The notes under the pieces were generated by a model. It was not told the origin of the DNA, did no database searches, and saw nothing but the letters and a program-made list of their open reading frames with translations. From the NCBI GenBank assembly GCA_022446815.1, contig JAKVCD010000001.1, positions 106,996-170,995 on the forward strand: a stretch of 64,000 bases of DNA, in the 5' to 3' direction. The translations under genes were made by a program, and so were the position numbers. Below are positions 26,414 to 35,217 of the stretch, one piece after another; the stretch's first letter is position 1; each line of letters begins with the position of its first letter. This DNA comes from Planctomycetota bacterium (lineage in GTDB: Bacteria > Planctomycetota > UBA1135 > GCA-002686595).

Positions 26414-27123
26414 AGAAGCCTTTCAAGTTCGCAGCCCTCGGCCTAGGAGCCTTGGCGCTCTTCGCAACGACCTACTTCACCATCTTTGCGGTCATGGGCG
26501 TGCCCCTCGCGAAGACACCGGTCGCAGAGCGTGTCTTCGGCGAGGATCACGCTCCGATGTCTACACAACCCGTCGTGAGCAAGCCCGCGCCCGAGGCTCA
26601 GCCAGAGCGCGAGTCGACAGAGCGGTCCGCCGATGTGATGAGCGCGTTCGTGTTCCCCGCTGGCGTGCAGGCAGAGACCTTGCGCACCTTGAAGTCAGAG
26701 CTCTTCGATCAGCTCGAACAAGCTCGGACCATGCGGCGTGAGCTCGACGCAAGAGAGCGCAACTTGGAAGATCGAGAGCGCGACCTGACTGAGCGCTTCG
26801 ATGAGCTGATGTCTCTTCGTGGACGCCTCGATGAGTACCACCTCGAGCTCGAGGCTCGCGCGGAAGAGCTCGCTCACCAGAGCTCTGCGAAGGAGCAGCA
26901 GCGCTCAGCCAGGCTCGTCGAGATGTCCAAGTACCTCGCTGAAGGCGAGGTCTCCCATGCCGCAGCGCTGCTCGAAGGCATGGAGCCGACTGACGTTGCA
27001 CAGATCCTCGACGTCCTCGAGCCGGAGCGTGCTGGAGCCCTCCTGCGCTCGATGAGCCCTGAGGCCTCTCGCAGAGTTTGGGAGGCAGGCCTAGCCTCAG
27101 AAAGTCGCCCAGAACAGCGCTAA
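26410..27123 (+). CDS. motE: MotE-like membrane-anchored coiled-coil protein with MgtE-N/FliG-like end
   Basis: 237 residues. An N-terminal hydrophobic helix (about 8-30), a linker, a long coiled coil (about 85-155, rich in DARERNLEDRERDLTERF-type heptads), then a small FliG/MgtE-N-like domain (ALLEGMEPTDVAQILDVLEP, ERAGALLRSMSP). This is the architecture of MotE, a flagellar protein described as a periplasmic chaperone in rhizobia and found after fliJ in many genomes. It is the last gene before the intergenic gap and motA. Confidence 0.75.
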   Translation: MKKPFKFAALGLGALALFATTYFTIFAVMGVPLAKTPVAERVFGEDHAPMSTQPVVSKPAPEAQPERESTERSADVMSAFVFPAGVQAETLRTLKSELFDQLEQARTMRRELDARERNLEDRERDLTERFDELMSLRGRLDEYHLELEARAEELAHQSSAKEQQRSARLVEMSKYLAEGEVSHAAALLEGMEPTDVAQILDVLEPERAGALLRSMSPEASRRVWEAGLASESRPEQR

Positions 27124-27162
27124 CGTATTGCAGTAAAGCATCTTACAGCTTTTTTAGCCATT

Positions 27163-27189
27163 CAAGCTCCCTAGAGCATCTGTCGATAA
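27163..27189 (+). promoter_or_regulatory. Possible sigma-28 promoter before motA
   Basis: GTCGATAA at 27182-27189 matches 7 of 8 bases of the FliA -10 element. The spaced -35 region is only TCAAG, a weak match. It lies in the only sizeable gap (109 bp) of the plus-strand operon. A T-rich stretch preceded by a small GTAA/TTAC stem (27133-27156) could be a weak terminator for the upstream genes. Confidence 0.35.
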
Positions 27190-27232
27190 CTGATGAGGGC
27201 TTAGCCCCCTCCCTACACCCAAGCATCACTCC

Positions 27233-28000
27233 ATGGACGTCTCAACGATCATCGGCGCGCTCCTCGGCTTCGCCCTCGTCCTGTTCGCAATGGCGACAGG
27301 TAAGGGTGGCGTCGCCAGCTTCGTGCACTACCCCTCGATCGCGATCGTCGTGGGCGGCACCTTCGCCGTCACGATGATGAACTTCCCCTTCGGGGAGGTC
27401 CGCTCCATCTTCAAGGTGATGGCCAAGACGGCCCTCAACAAGATCCCGACGCCCGCCCAAGAGATCCAGCGTATCGTCGAGTACGCCAACCTTGCGCGGA
27501 AAGAAGGCCTCCTCTCTTTGGAGAACAGGCTTAACGAGGTCCAGGACCGATTCTTCGCCAAGGGAACGCAGCTGGTCATCGACGGCTTTAACGCCGAGAC
27601 CGTCAGAGACATCATGACGGTCGAGGCAGAGTGGCAGCGTCAACGACACTCCGCAGGGAAGAAGATCCTCGACCAGATGGGTACGTTCGCCCCCGCCTTC
27701 GGGATGATCGGCACCCTCGTCGGGCTCGTCCAGATGCTCCAAAACCTCTCTGACCCGACCTCTATCGGTCAGGGTATGGCGACTGCGCTGCTGACCACTC
27801 TCTACGGGGCGATGCTCGCCAACATGGTCTTCCTTCCCCTCGCAGGGAAGCTCGAGGTGCGCGCCAAACAAGAGGCGCTGCTCCGTGAGCTCATGATCGA
27901 AGGCATCGTCGCCATTCAGTCCGGCGAGAAGCCGCAGCTCATCAAAGAGAAGCTGAAAGGCTTCCTCAGCCCCGACGTCAGGGAGACCGTCACAGCCTGA
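27233..28000 (+). CDS. motA: Stator protein MotA (PomA-like)
   Basis: 255 residues, four membrane segments (about 5-25, 35-55, 150-170, 185-205). Signatures: HYPSIAIVVGGTFAVTMMNFP, the FliG-interacting cytoplasmic loop with charged residues (EYANLARKEGLLSLENRL) and TFAPAFGMIGTLVGLVQML. Its length and gene arrangement match the PomA/MotP group more than E. coli MotA. No clear ribosome-binding site is present before the ATG. It pairs with the motB gene 2 bases downstream. Confidence 0.96.
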   Translation: MDVSTIIGALLGFALVLFAMATGKGGVASFVHYPSIAIVVGGTFAVTMMNFPFGEVRSIFKVMAKTALNKIPTPAQEIQRIVEYANLARKEGLLSLENRLNEVQDRFFAKGTQLVIDGFNAETVRDIMTVEAEWQRQRHSAGKKILDQMGTFAPAFGMIGTLVGLVQMLQNLSDPTSIGQGMATALLTTLYGAMLANMVFLPLAGKLEVRAKQEALLRELMIEGIVAIQSGEKPQLIKEKLKGFLSPDVRETVTA

Positions 28001-28001
28001 A

Positions 28002-28766
28002 ATGAGAGCGCGCGCGACAGCTGTTGAAGATCAGGGACCCAGGGTCCCTGACTGGATCGTGACCTTCTCGGACATGATCTCGCTGCTCGTCACCTTCTTC
28101 ATCTTGCTGATGACCTTCTCGAGCATGAACGTCCTCGACGCATTCCAGGTCGAAGGAAAGCTCACAGGCCTCTCTGGCCAAGTGGTGAACGAGAAAGGCC
28201 AAAGCGCCCCTGACCCCCTCGAGCACGACTTCCTCGCCGGAATGAACGTCTCTAGAGGCGCTACAGTCCCCCACTCCAGGCCACCCGGAGAACTCCCGGC
28301 TGACCTCGACAACATGGGCGCCGCGCTGAGCGCAGACCACCAAGAGGTCGACTTCGCCAAGACGCCAGACGGTCTCGTCATTCACTTCAACGAGCGCTGC
28401 GCGTTCCAGCCGGGCTCCGCCAAGCCCACCTCTGAGCTACGCCGCTGCCTCAGAGAGGTCGGCGCGGTGCTTCAGCACTACCCAAACCTCGTCGTCATCG
28501 AAGGCTTCACCGACGCGGGCTTTGTCCCGACGCCGGAGCACCAGAGCTCTGACGCCCTCGCACATGCGCGCGCCTTCGCGGCCGCAGAAGTCTTACTTGC
28601 GACCAGTGAGCTCTCACCCGCGTTGGTACAGACGTCTGGGATCGGCGCGCGACGCTTCGCTGAGGGAAATGAGACTGCGCTCGACCGCAGGCGAAACCGC
28701 CGCATAGAGCTCCGTGTCCTCTCGCTCTCACGCGCTCAACGCCAAGCAGTGGAGACCTCCAAGTGA
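28002..28766 (+). CDS. motB: Stator protein MotB (PomB/MotS-like)
   Basis: 254 residues. A short N terminus precedes the ion-channel helix WIVTFSDMISLLVTFFILLM, with the ion-binding aspartate at residue 24. An OmpA-like peptidoglycan-binding domain follows: VIEGFTDAGF with the conserved TD, ALAHARAFAAAEVL, and NRRNRRIELRVLS-type ending with the conserved arginines. The helix pattern FSDxxSLLxxFFxLLxxFSSM resembles sodium-type stators (PomB, MotS), suggesting Na+ drive; that is an inference. It overlaps the following motB-like gene by 4 bases. Confidence 0.95.
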   Translation: MRARATAVEDQGPRVPDWIVTFSDMISLLVTFFILLMTFSSMNVLDAFQVEGKLTGLSGQVVNEKGQSAPDPLEHDFLAGMNVSRGATVPHSRPPGELPADLDNMGAALSADHQEVDFAKTPDGLVIHFNERCAFQPGSAKPTSELRRCLREVGAVLQHYPNLVVIEGFTDAGFVPTPEHQSSDALAHARAFAAAEVLLATSELSPALVQTSGIGARRFAEGNETALDRRRNRRIELRVLSLSRAQRQAVETSK

Positions 28767-29461
28767 GTCGTCCCCACGAAGAAGAGCGGCCGGGACCCCC
28801 GGCCTACATGGTGTCCTTCAGCGACATGATGACCCTCATCCTGACCTTCTTCATTTTGTTGGTCTCACTCTCCCACGAGCAGAGCTTCGGCCTGCTCGCT
28901 GACGGCGTCGGGTCTTTCCGGGTCGCCCTGGAGTCCCATGGAGTCAACGGCCTCCTCGGAGACGCCGACCGTAAGGCGATCTTTGAGAACCAGCGCAGGC
29001 GCTTCAATCTTCCCGAGCGAGTCGAAGGCCAGGCCAGCGTTCTCCCCGAGCAAGCCTCTGAGTACGAGCTCTTGAGAGCAGAGGCCGTTGAGGCGCTCCT
29101 CCCCCATGACGAGCTCGCGTTCCCCGCTATCGCCGCTTTCGATGAGGGATCAAGTGAGCTCACTTCCGAGTCAAGTCGCTACGCCGCAACCCTCGCTGAG
29201 TCGCTGCGCCCCTTGCGCGGACAGCTCCTCGTCCTCGAGGGTCACGCTCCGCTAGACGACCGACTCCTCGCCTGGAAGCGCGCAGACGCCCTCCGAACAC
29301 ACCTCATCACAGAGCACGGCTTTGACCCTGAGCGCGTTGAAGCCCGCGCCTGGATGACCGAGCTCGAGTCCGCCGCGTTCGACACAGTCGACGCACGCCT
29401 GATCACCCCTGCCCTCGCGAGCGCACCCACGCGCTCTGGAGCACAACCGGAGAACCACTGA
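28763..29461 (+). CDS. Second MotB-like protein with decayed OmpA domain
   Basis: 232 residues. The N terminus repeats the MotB channel helix (YMVSFSDMMTLILTFFILLV, aspartate at residue 21). The C-terminal domain has the OmpA length and some landmarks (LEGHAPLDD, WKRADALRTHLITEHGFDPERV) but lacks the TD pair and the closing NRR motif that contact peptidoglycan. It overlaps motB and fliL and so is co-expressed. It may form mixed stators, set stator number, or act as an alternative stator subunit that does not anchor in the same way. Confidence 0.85.
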   Translation: MSRPHEEERPGPPAYMVSFSDMMTLILTFFILLVSLSHEQSFGLLADGVGSFRVALESHGVNGLLGDADRKAIFENQRRRFNLPERVEGQASVLPEQASEYELLRAEAVEALLPHDELAFPAIAAFDEGSSELTSESSRYAATLAESLRPLRGQLLVLEGHAPLDDRLLAWKRADALRTHLITEHGFDPERVEARAWMTELESAAFDTVDARLITPALASAPTRSGAQPENH

Positions 29462-30237
29462 TGACTGATCTCGACAACAACCAAGATGACCCCATCGTCG
29501 ATGAGCCCAAGCGCTCAAAGCGTGGCCTTGTCCTCACGAGCTCTATCTTGTGCGTCATCGCGACCGCCGCGACCACAGCCTTCCTAGGTGTTCCCACCGA
29601 GACTTCCTGGGACTACTCGCGCTTCGTGGTCCCGCTCAAAGCCGAGCCCTTTGAGGTGAACCTCGCTGACGAAGGCCGGCGTCGCTACCTCGTAATGGAC
29701 CTCATCGTCGACGTCCGCAGCTATGACGAAGAGGCGACGCGCGCATGGGTCGCTGACCCGATCTGTGTCAGCTACCTCGACCACGCTGTGAACTCAGTGG
29801 GCTCTGCTGCGACGATGGATGAGGTCTACGACATCACCGGCCCGGACGGCGTCCAAGGCAAGCTCTTCATGGAGCAGATCCGCAAGAGCGTAGAGCGGGT
29901 CCTCTTCTCGGTGCAGTGCGGCGACGCGCCTAACCCGATGATGAAAGACTCCCTCTCTGGCCTCGCGCCCGGGATTTCGAACCGAAAGGCCACTCTCCGC
30001 GGGCCCCTCAGCGAACACTCCATCCAGCTCGACTGCATCTCTCACACCATTCAGTTCGATGACGGCGAAGTGTGCACCTTTGACGGCACAGAGGATGACT
30101 TTCACCTGACAAACGCTGCGGGTGACTCGATCTATGTAGACCTCACCGGCGTCGAGCTCGACTTTATCGGATCGGTCCCTGTCGGTGTCTCAGGCAGGGT
30201 CCTCTCAGTCCTCAAGCGTAAGTTCGTCGTCCAGTAG
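29461..30237 (+). CDS. fliL: Extended FliL-like stator-associated protein
   Basis: 258 residues. A cytoplasmic tail, one membrane helix (about 25-43) and a periplasmic domain with EPFEVNLADEGRRRYLVMDLIVDV, matching the FliL pattern (xxxvNLa..g..ryLkvxi.lev). A conserved LFMEQIRKSVERVLF helix follows. The usual family length is about 150-180, so the last roughly 80 residues, beta-rich (HTIQFDDGEVCTFDGTED), are an extension of unknown purpose. Its place between the stator genes and fliM supports the call. Confidence 0.8.
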   Translation: MTDLDNNQDDPIVDEPKRSKRGLVLTSSILCVIATAATTAFLGVPTETSWDYSRFVVPLKAEPFEVNLADEGRRRYLVMDLIVDVRSYDEEATRAWVADPICVSYLDHAVNSVGSAATMDEVYDITGPDGVQGKLFMEQIRKSVERVLFSVQCGDAPNPMMKDSLSGLAPGISNRKATLRGPLSEHSIQLDCISHTIQFDDGEVCTFDGTEDDFHLTNAAGDSIYVDLTGVELDFIGSVPVGVSGRVLSVLKRKFVVQ

Positions 30238-30259
30238 GACTGTAAGGAGTGACCTCATC

Positions 30260-31165
30260 GTGAACCCCGACATCAGTCAAGCCGAAGTTGACGCCCTCCT
30301 CGGCTCCGAGGGTGCGGGCCGAGAGGCTGTCACGCCTCGAGACTTTACGAGGCCCCGGCGCTTGAGCAGCCGGCAGCTCGACTTGCTAGGCAAGCAGCTC
30401 AGCTCTTGCCTGCCGAAGATCGAGCGCGGGCTCGCTGCGCGCGGCTGCGGTGGCTTCCGATTGAGCCTGTTCCACGTCGAAGAGACGACCCAAACAGCCT
30501 TCCTCTCTTCCCTCGAAGAGCGCGGCTTCTTCGTCCAATCCCTCAACATCGGTGACGTCGCTGGATGGATTCAGTGGGAACCAAAGGACGCTCGCAGCGC
30601 CGTCGAGGAGAGCCTCGGGTGCAGCGCGACGCCTGACGCTGACTCCTCCCTCTCAGAGCTCGAGCGCTCTCTCGCCGGAGACCTCGTTATGACCATTGCC
30701 GGCGGTGTCGCCTCGGAGCTCGACCTCTCCCTCTCACAAGGAGAGGACTTTGTAGAGCGGCGACTCCTCCAGGCCGCCGTCGACGGCGCTCCCAGTGGAG
30801 ACGAGCAGCGCCTCTCTGTGGCGCTGGAGCTCGCGTCTGCGGGCGGGCGCTCCAAGCTATATCTCTACCTCCCTGGGGTGACTCCTACAGAAGACCCCGC
30901 ACACCAAGAGAGCCAGCCCACGGCCCTACCCGAGCACCTCGATGATGTAGAGGTGTCTGTTAGAGCCGAGCTCCAAAGCATCGAGCTCCCCTTAGAGGGC
31001 GTGCTCGCGCTCGAAGAGGGCGACGTCATCACCCTTGGCTCTGGCAGCGACGCCACCGCGCGCCTTGTCGTCGATGATCGAGCCGCAGGCTCTGCGACCT
31101 GGGCCCGTGAAGGCGATCGCCTGACCCTCTCTGTCCTCGACCTCTCCATCCGATCAGCCGACTAG
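30260..31165 (+). CDS. fliM: Switch protein FliM
   Basis: Middle C-ring protein. The start is taken as GTG 30260 (AAGGAG about 10 bases upstream), giving 301 residues starting NPDISQAEVDALLGS, which is the FliM CheY-binding N-terminal motif. YDF(K)RP-type DFTRPRRLSSRQL follows, then a divergent CheC-like middle domain and a C-terminal SpoA domain (ELQSIELPLEGVLALEEGDV, LVVDDRAAGSATWA). An in-frame start at 30185 lies within fliL and is rejected. CheY should bind, but no che genes are in the window. Confidence 0.9.
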   Translation: MNPDISQAEVDALLGSEGAGREAVTPRDFTRPRRLSSRQLDLLGKQLSSCLPKIERGLAARGCGGFRLSLFHVEETTQTAFLSSLEERGFFVQSLNIGDVAGWIQWEPKDARSAVEESLGCSATPDADSSLSELERSLAGDLVMTIAGGVASELDLSLSQGEDFVERRLLQAAVDGAPSGDEQRLSVALELASAGGRSKLYLYLPGVTPTEDPAHQESQPTALPEHLDDVEVSVRAELQSIELPLEGVLALEEGDVITLGSGSDATARLVVDDRAAGSATWAREGDRLTLSVLDLSIRSAD

Positions 31166-31181
31166 AGGCCACATCAAGAAC

Positions 31182-31517
31182 ATGAAGAAGCAAGCAACGA
31201 ACGAAGCGATCGAGGAGACCTTGGATCAAGCCACTGACGCCGTCTTGAAGCAGAGTGAAGAGCTCTCATCAGACGAGCCGATAGGTCTCTCCGGTTTGAT
31301 GAATGTCCCTGTGCAGGTGACGGTGCAGCTCGGCACCACCCGCATGAACCTCTCCGACCTGATGCAGCTCGGGCCGGGCTCTGTCATGACCCTCGACCGA
31401 GAGGCTCACGAGCCCTGCGACATCCTGGTTAACGGGCGCGTCATAGCGCGCGGCGAGATCGTGACCGTCGGCGAACAGTACGGCGTACGAATCTCTGAGA
31501 TTAGCCCCGCCAGCTGA
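31182..31517 (+). CDS. fliN: Switch protein FliN
   Basis: 111 residues: a variable acidic N terminus and the SpoA domain LMNVPVQVTVQLGTTRMNLSDLM, QLGPGSVMTLDREAHEPCDI, LVNGRVIARGEIVTVGEQYG-type ending with RISEI. It is the last gene of the plus-strand flagellar block. Its last 17 bases overlap the end of the convergent oxidoreductase gene. Confidence 0.96.
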   Translation: MKKQATNEAIEETLDQATDAVLKQSEELSSDEPIGLSGLMNVPVQVTVQLGTTRMNLSDLMQLGPGSVMTLDREAHEPCDILVNGRVIARGEIVTVGEQYGVRISEISPAS

Positions 31518-32622
31518 GCGTCGAGCGCGTCGGCTGGAAGCGCTCCTGAGAGAACCAGCTGCCGCCGCCCTCCAAGATTTTTGAGCTGAGGGCTTCTGCA
31601 CACGCGGGCGCCAAGAGACTCGCTTTCGCGCCGAACCCGCACGCGAGCCATACGCCGTCCAGCCCGGGCGCCTGCCCGATGATCGGCGCGCCGTCAGCCC
31701 CCTCCCAGAGCGTTCGCTCCCGGAGCTCACCTCGCTCAGCCTCTCCTAGGGCGCGAAAGGCTAGGGCGCCAGCGTCTCCCTTTGGCTCACCGAATCCTCC
31801 GACCCACAAGCGACCACCTCGCTCTGGCGCGGCGACGAGCTCACCTTGAACACGCGCCCGCGGTCCAGGTGCGCCTGAGTCACGAGGGCCAAAGCGCTCT
31901 TCGAACGCCTCTTGCACAGCGCTCGCATCGAGCTCTCCTGTCGGGAGGAACTCGAGCACCATCGGCTCAGCTGCCTCTCCTGTTTGTGCAACGTCCGGCT
32001 CCTCGTCTCCGCCGAAGGAGCTCTCCCTCCAGGTGTGCGTGGTCAGCGGCGGCTCCCCTCCCGGCATGAGGGCGCGACCGCCAGCCCCCGCGATCACCAC
32101 CGCCTCTGCCAAGACCTCGCCTGCGCTCGTCTCAATGACATGCGGCTCGCCTGGGATCGACCGCACAGAGCGCGCGCGCTCGCCCGCGCGCACGATGGCG
32201 CCGGCCTCTCGCGCGAGCGCTTCGACGCAGGCCCTCGCTCTCACGACATCTAGGGTCCCTGCGTCATCGTCAAACACCTTGTCCCCCTCCCGTCGTAGCT
32301 CTGCTCCTAGCTCGTTGAGGCGCGCCCACGCAGAGAGCTCGACGCCTGCCCCGACCTCCACCACAGCTCCGCAAGGGTTCCAGCCGGGGTCTCGTCCCGT
32401 CTGTGATCGCATACCGCTCCAGAACCGAAGCCCTTGCCGCGCCTCCAAAGCGAGCTCTGCGTTCTCGAGGTCATGCCTACAGAGCTCAAGCCGCGGGCTT
32501 GTCACCTCGGAGCCAGCGAGCAGCAGGACCGGCGATGAGAGCGGGTCCGTCCGCCGCGCCGCCTCATAAGCGAGGCAGAGTCCGGTCGTCCCAGAGCCGA
32601 TGATGACGAGGCGAGCGCGCAT
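31501..32622 (-). CDS. FAD-dependent oxidoreductase (DAO/glycine oxidase family)
   Basis: 373 residues. The N-terminal Rossmann motif VIIGSGTTGLCLAYEAA binds FAD; AVVIAGAGGRALMPG and the C-terminal GADGAPIIGQAPGLDGVWLACGFG-type segment (split here by its GxxxxG motif) are typical of the D-amino-acid oxidase/glycine oxidase group. The substrate cannot be read from sequence. It is convergent with fliN and divergent from ispG, and appears unrelated to flagella. Confidence 0.85.
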   Translation of the reverse strand: MRARLVIIGSGTTGLCLAYEAARRTDPLSSPVLLLAGSEVTSPRLELCRHDLENAELALEARQGLRFWSGMRSQTGRDPGWNPCGAVVEVGAGVELSAWARLNELGAELRREGDKVFDDDAGTLDVVRARACVEALAREAGAIVRAGERARSVRSIPGEPHVIETSAGEVLAEAVVIAGAGGRALMPGGEPPLTTHTWRESSFGGDEEPDVAQTGEAAEPMVLEFLPTGELDASAVQEAFEERFGPRDSGAPGPRARVQGELVAAPERGGRLWVGGFGEPKGDAGALAFRALGEAERGELRERTLWEGADGAPIIGQAPGLDGVWLACGFGAKASLLAPACAEALSSKILEGGGSWFSQERFQPTRSTLSWRG

Positions 32623-32686
32623 GACGCCCTGATTCTAGCCTCGTGGAACGCCACCTCCCGCGTTAGGGGAGTAGGATGCGCGGGTC

Positions 32687-33820
32687 ATGATCCCTGAGCG
32701 CAAGACACGCAAGATCCACGTCCGCCACCTCGCTATCGGAGGTGACGCCCCCATCGCTGTCCAGAGCATGGCAGCGACGCGTACACGGGATGTGGAGGCC
32801 ACCCTTCGACAAGTCCGCATCCTCGAAGCCGCCGGCGCAGATCTCATCCGCATAGCAGTGGATAGCAAGGAGGACGTCGCCTGTCTCGCGGACATCCGCA
32901 AGGAGACAGACGCGCTCCTCTCGGTCGACCTCCAGGAGAGCTACAAGCTCGCGACCCTCGTCGCGCCCCACGTTGACAAGATCCGCTACAACCCTGGACA
33001 CCTTCACCACCACGAGAAGGACCGCCCTATCCCTGAGAAGGTCGCGTTCCTCGCGGAGACCGCCGCAGAGCATGGCTGCGCGATGAGGATTGGCGTAAAC
33101 GCTGGGTCGATCGCGCCCGACTACAAGGAGCGCTTCGGCGATGACCACACCGGCGCGATCGCACAGTGTGCCGTCGACCACTGCGAGCTGCTCGATGGAG
33201 TTGGCTTCCGTGACTATGTCGTCTCGATCAAGGACTCGGACCCGCGCCTAGTCATCGAAGCCAACCAGCGCTTCGCCGAGGCGCGCCCTGACGTCCCCCT
33301 CCACCTCGGCGTCACGGAGGCAGGCATGCCGCCGGACGGAGTGATCAAGACTCGCATCGCCTTCGAGCAGCTCCTCTCGCGCGGGATCGGCGACACAATC
33401 CGGGTCTCGCTCACCGTGCCCTTCGATGACAAAGGGCTAGAGATCGTCGAAGGGCGCGCCATCCTCGCGGACATCGAGGCCGGCCGCTTCAGGAGCGTGC
33501 CCCCGAACTTCTTCGACGGGCTGAACATCATCGCCTGCCCCTCCTGCAGCCGCGTCGAGAACGAGCGCTTCATCGAGCTCGCTGAGGAGGTCAAGGAGAT
33601 GACTCAGTATGCGGCCGAGCACGACCTGACTATCGCGGTCATGGGCTGTCGCGTGAACGGTCCTGGGGAGACAGACGACGCTGACCTCGGTCTCTGGTGT
33701 GGACCCACTCGGGTAAACCTGAAGCGGGGGCCTGAAGAGGTCGGCTCGTACACCTATGACGAGGTGCTGGGCTCCCTCCGCAAAGAGCTCGACGCGCTGA
33801 TCCAAGCGCGCGTCTCTTAG
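32687..33820 (+). CDS. ispG: 4-hydroxy-3-methylbut-2-enyl diphosphate synthase IspG (GcpE)
   Basis: [4Fe-4S] enzyme of the non-mevalonate isoprenoid pathway, converting MEcPP to HMBPP. 377 residues with an N-terminal TIM-barrel ([27 protein letters not shown]). The cluster cysteines are visible in ACPSCSR and in [11 protein letters not shown] with the catalytic glutamate. Length matches the short bacterial form. It stands alone between the oxidoreductase and a small membrane protein. Confidence 0.97.
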   Translation: MIPERKTRKIHVRHLAIGGDAPIAVQSMAATRTRDVEATLRQVRILEAAGADLIRIAVDSKEDVACLADIRKETDALLSVDLQESYKLATLVAPHVDKIRYNPGHLHHHEKDRPIPEKVAFLAETAAEHGCAMRIGVNAGSIAPDYKERFGDDHTGAIAQCAVDHCELLDGVGFRDYVVSIKDSDPRLVIEANQRFAEARPDVPLHLGVTEAGMPPDGVIKTRIAFEQLLSRGIGDTIRVSLTVPFDDKGLEIVEGRAILADIEAGRFRSVPPNFFDGLNIIACPSCSRVENERFIELAEEVKEMTQYAAEHDLTIAVMGCRVNGPGETDDADLGLWCGPTRVNLKRGPEEVGSYTYDEVLGSLRKELDALIQARVS

Positions 33821-34081
33821 TCAACTCCGCGGCTCGTCTTCTGTATCGCCTGCGAGCATCGCGCCGAGGAGGAGCAGCCCAAGCCCCGCCCCCGCACGCA
33901 GCAAAAAGGGCAGAAAGGCCGTGTGGGCGGCGCGCTTGACCTCGGTGTAGGACCGGCGGTTAGCGAAGTGAAGATCTTCCGGGGGCCCGCCTAAGGAGGC
34001 GCTGGTGAACCCGAGCACCCCCCAGAGAATGACGGCGAGGCCTACACCGATGAGCGCGCGAGACCTCGTTCGACGACTCAT
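33821..34081 (-). CDS. Small two-helix membrane protein
   Basis: 86 residues with two hydrophobic segments (about 8-28 and 55-75) separated by a loop with SYTEVKRAAHTAFLP. It overlaps the stop of the HMA-domain gene by one base, so the two form a pair. It abuts the ispG end. No family is recognised. Confidence 0.7.
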   Translation of the reverse strand: MSRRTRSRALIGVGLAVILWGVLGFTSASLGGPPEDLHFANRRSYTEVKRAAHTAFLPFLLRAGAGLGLLLLGAMLAGDTEDEPRS

Positions 34082-34461
34082 CAGGAGCCCGTCTTCAGCT
34101 CCACAGCGGTGTACTTGTCGAAGTTGAGCGTAGAGAGGAGGCGCTCACTCGGGACGCTGGTCTTTGTGATCATGAAGAGCTGCTCTTCCCAGAGGTCAAC
34201 TGCACAGGCCTCGACTCCTTCGATCTCTAAGGCCCGCGCATGCAGCTTGCGGGTACATGACTCACAGCACATCCCCGTGACGCTGTAGGACCGCGCGACC
34301 TCGCCCTCACCGGGCGCCGCCTCGAGGCTTGCGGGAATGTCAGCTAGGACGGGGACCTCGCGGTCTCCTGCTCTGACGCTCTGCTTCCAGGCAACAGCGC
34401 CAAGCGCTACGCCTGCGATTAAGACTGCTGCAGCGACTCTCTTGGGATTGTGCTTCTTCAT
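34081..34461 (-). CDS. Membrane-anchored heavy-metal-associated (HMA) domain protein
   Basis: 126 residues: positively charged start, hydrophobic segment (about 9-25; signal or anchor), linker, then an HMA fold starting at YSVTGMCCESCTRKLHARAL. The metal motif is GMCCESC, the MxCxxC core with an extra Cys. The rest (GVEACAVDLWEEQLFMI) matches the second strand and helix. It probably binds Cu+ or a similar metal in the periplasm. Paired with the small membrane protein downstream. Confidence 0.85.
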   Translation of the reverse strand: MKKHNPKRVAAAVLIAGVALGAVAWKQSVRAGDREVPVLADIPASLEAAPGEGEVARSYSVTGMCCESCTRKLHARALEIEGVEACAVDLWEEQLFMITKTSVPSERLLSTLNFDKYTAVELKTGS

Positions 34462-34549
34462 GTTCTACAGGGGATTCGAGGCTCGCCCCCCTCAAGACAG
34501 TGTCGCATCCCCACACAGATAGCGCCTCCGAAAGACGCAGAACAGGGGT

Positions 34550-34594
34550 AAAAAAAATGAACGCCCCCGCAGAGATGTGCTCTCTGCGGGGGCG
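34550..34594 (-). terminator. Rho-independent terminator of the XRE gene
   Basis: A 14-bp perfect stem (34562-34575 with 34581-34594, arm CGCCCCCGCAGAG) is followed on the minus strand by eight T residues (34557-34550). Confidence 0.9.
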
Positions 34595-34619
34595 TCTCCC
34601 TGTCTCCCAGATGCGCTGC

Positions 34620-35024
34620 CTAGAATCGGTAGGCAACTTGCACGACCGGCGGGGGAGTGTCCTGCTCCCGCAGCCGCGCTGCATCGATTGACTCACCTGC
34701 TCGAATCACCCCTTGGGGGCCCGTTGCTCTTCGAGCTTCCGTCGTCACAGTGGTCTCCTCAGTCACACCGGGCTCCACGTCTATCCCGCGGGTCTCGAGA
34801 ACACGCGCCAACATAGGCGAGCGGTCACAGTAGGCCGCGAGGAGAAGCTCGGATGAGTCGAGGCCCAGCCGGTCAGCGATCTCTACGAGAACGCGATCGG
34901 AGGGATGCCGCATGCCGTGTTCCATCGCACGCACGAACGTGTATGAGAGACCCAGCCGGCGGGCGAATTGGACCCGCGACTCTTTGCCGCGCGCCCTCTG
35001 AAGAATATTTCCTAGTTTCATCAT
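34620..35024 (-). CDS. XRE-family helix-turn-helix regulator
   Basis: 134 residues. Residues 3-60 form a Cro/C1-type helix-turn-helix (LGNILQRARGKESRVQFARR, LGLSYTFVRAMEHGMRHPSD) followed by IADRLGLDSSELLLAAY. The C-terminal 70 residues are low-complexity. The start is ATG 35024 or 35021. It is a monocistronic gene with its own strong terminator; targets are unknown. Confidence 0.85.
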   Translation of the reverse strand: MMKLGNILQRARGKESRVQFARRLGLSYTFVRAMEHGMRHPSDRVLVEIADRLGLDSSELLLAAYCDRSPMLARVLETRGIDVEPGVTEETTVTTEARRATGPQGVIRAGESIDAARLREQDTPPPVVQVAYRF

Positions 35025-35217
35025 GGTTAGTTACCCCTTCACCTTAGAAACGAGATCTGGGCGGCTTTGGATCCCATTCCTATGAGATTCCCTCGGGCGA
35101 TCGAACCTAAGCTCTTTGTTTGCATACCTTTGAGGATAGAAAGGTCCTGCCTCTTTCTGGGCTGAGTTCGGCGTCTGCTCTGTTTCTGCGACGGCTACGA
35201 GCGCAAAATGCGCCCAC

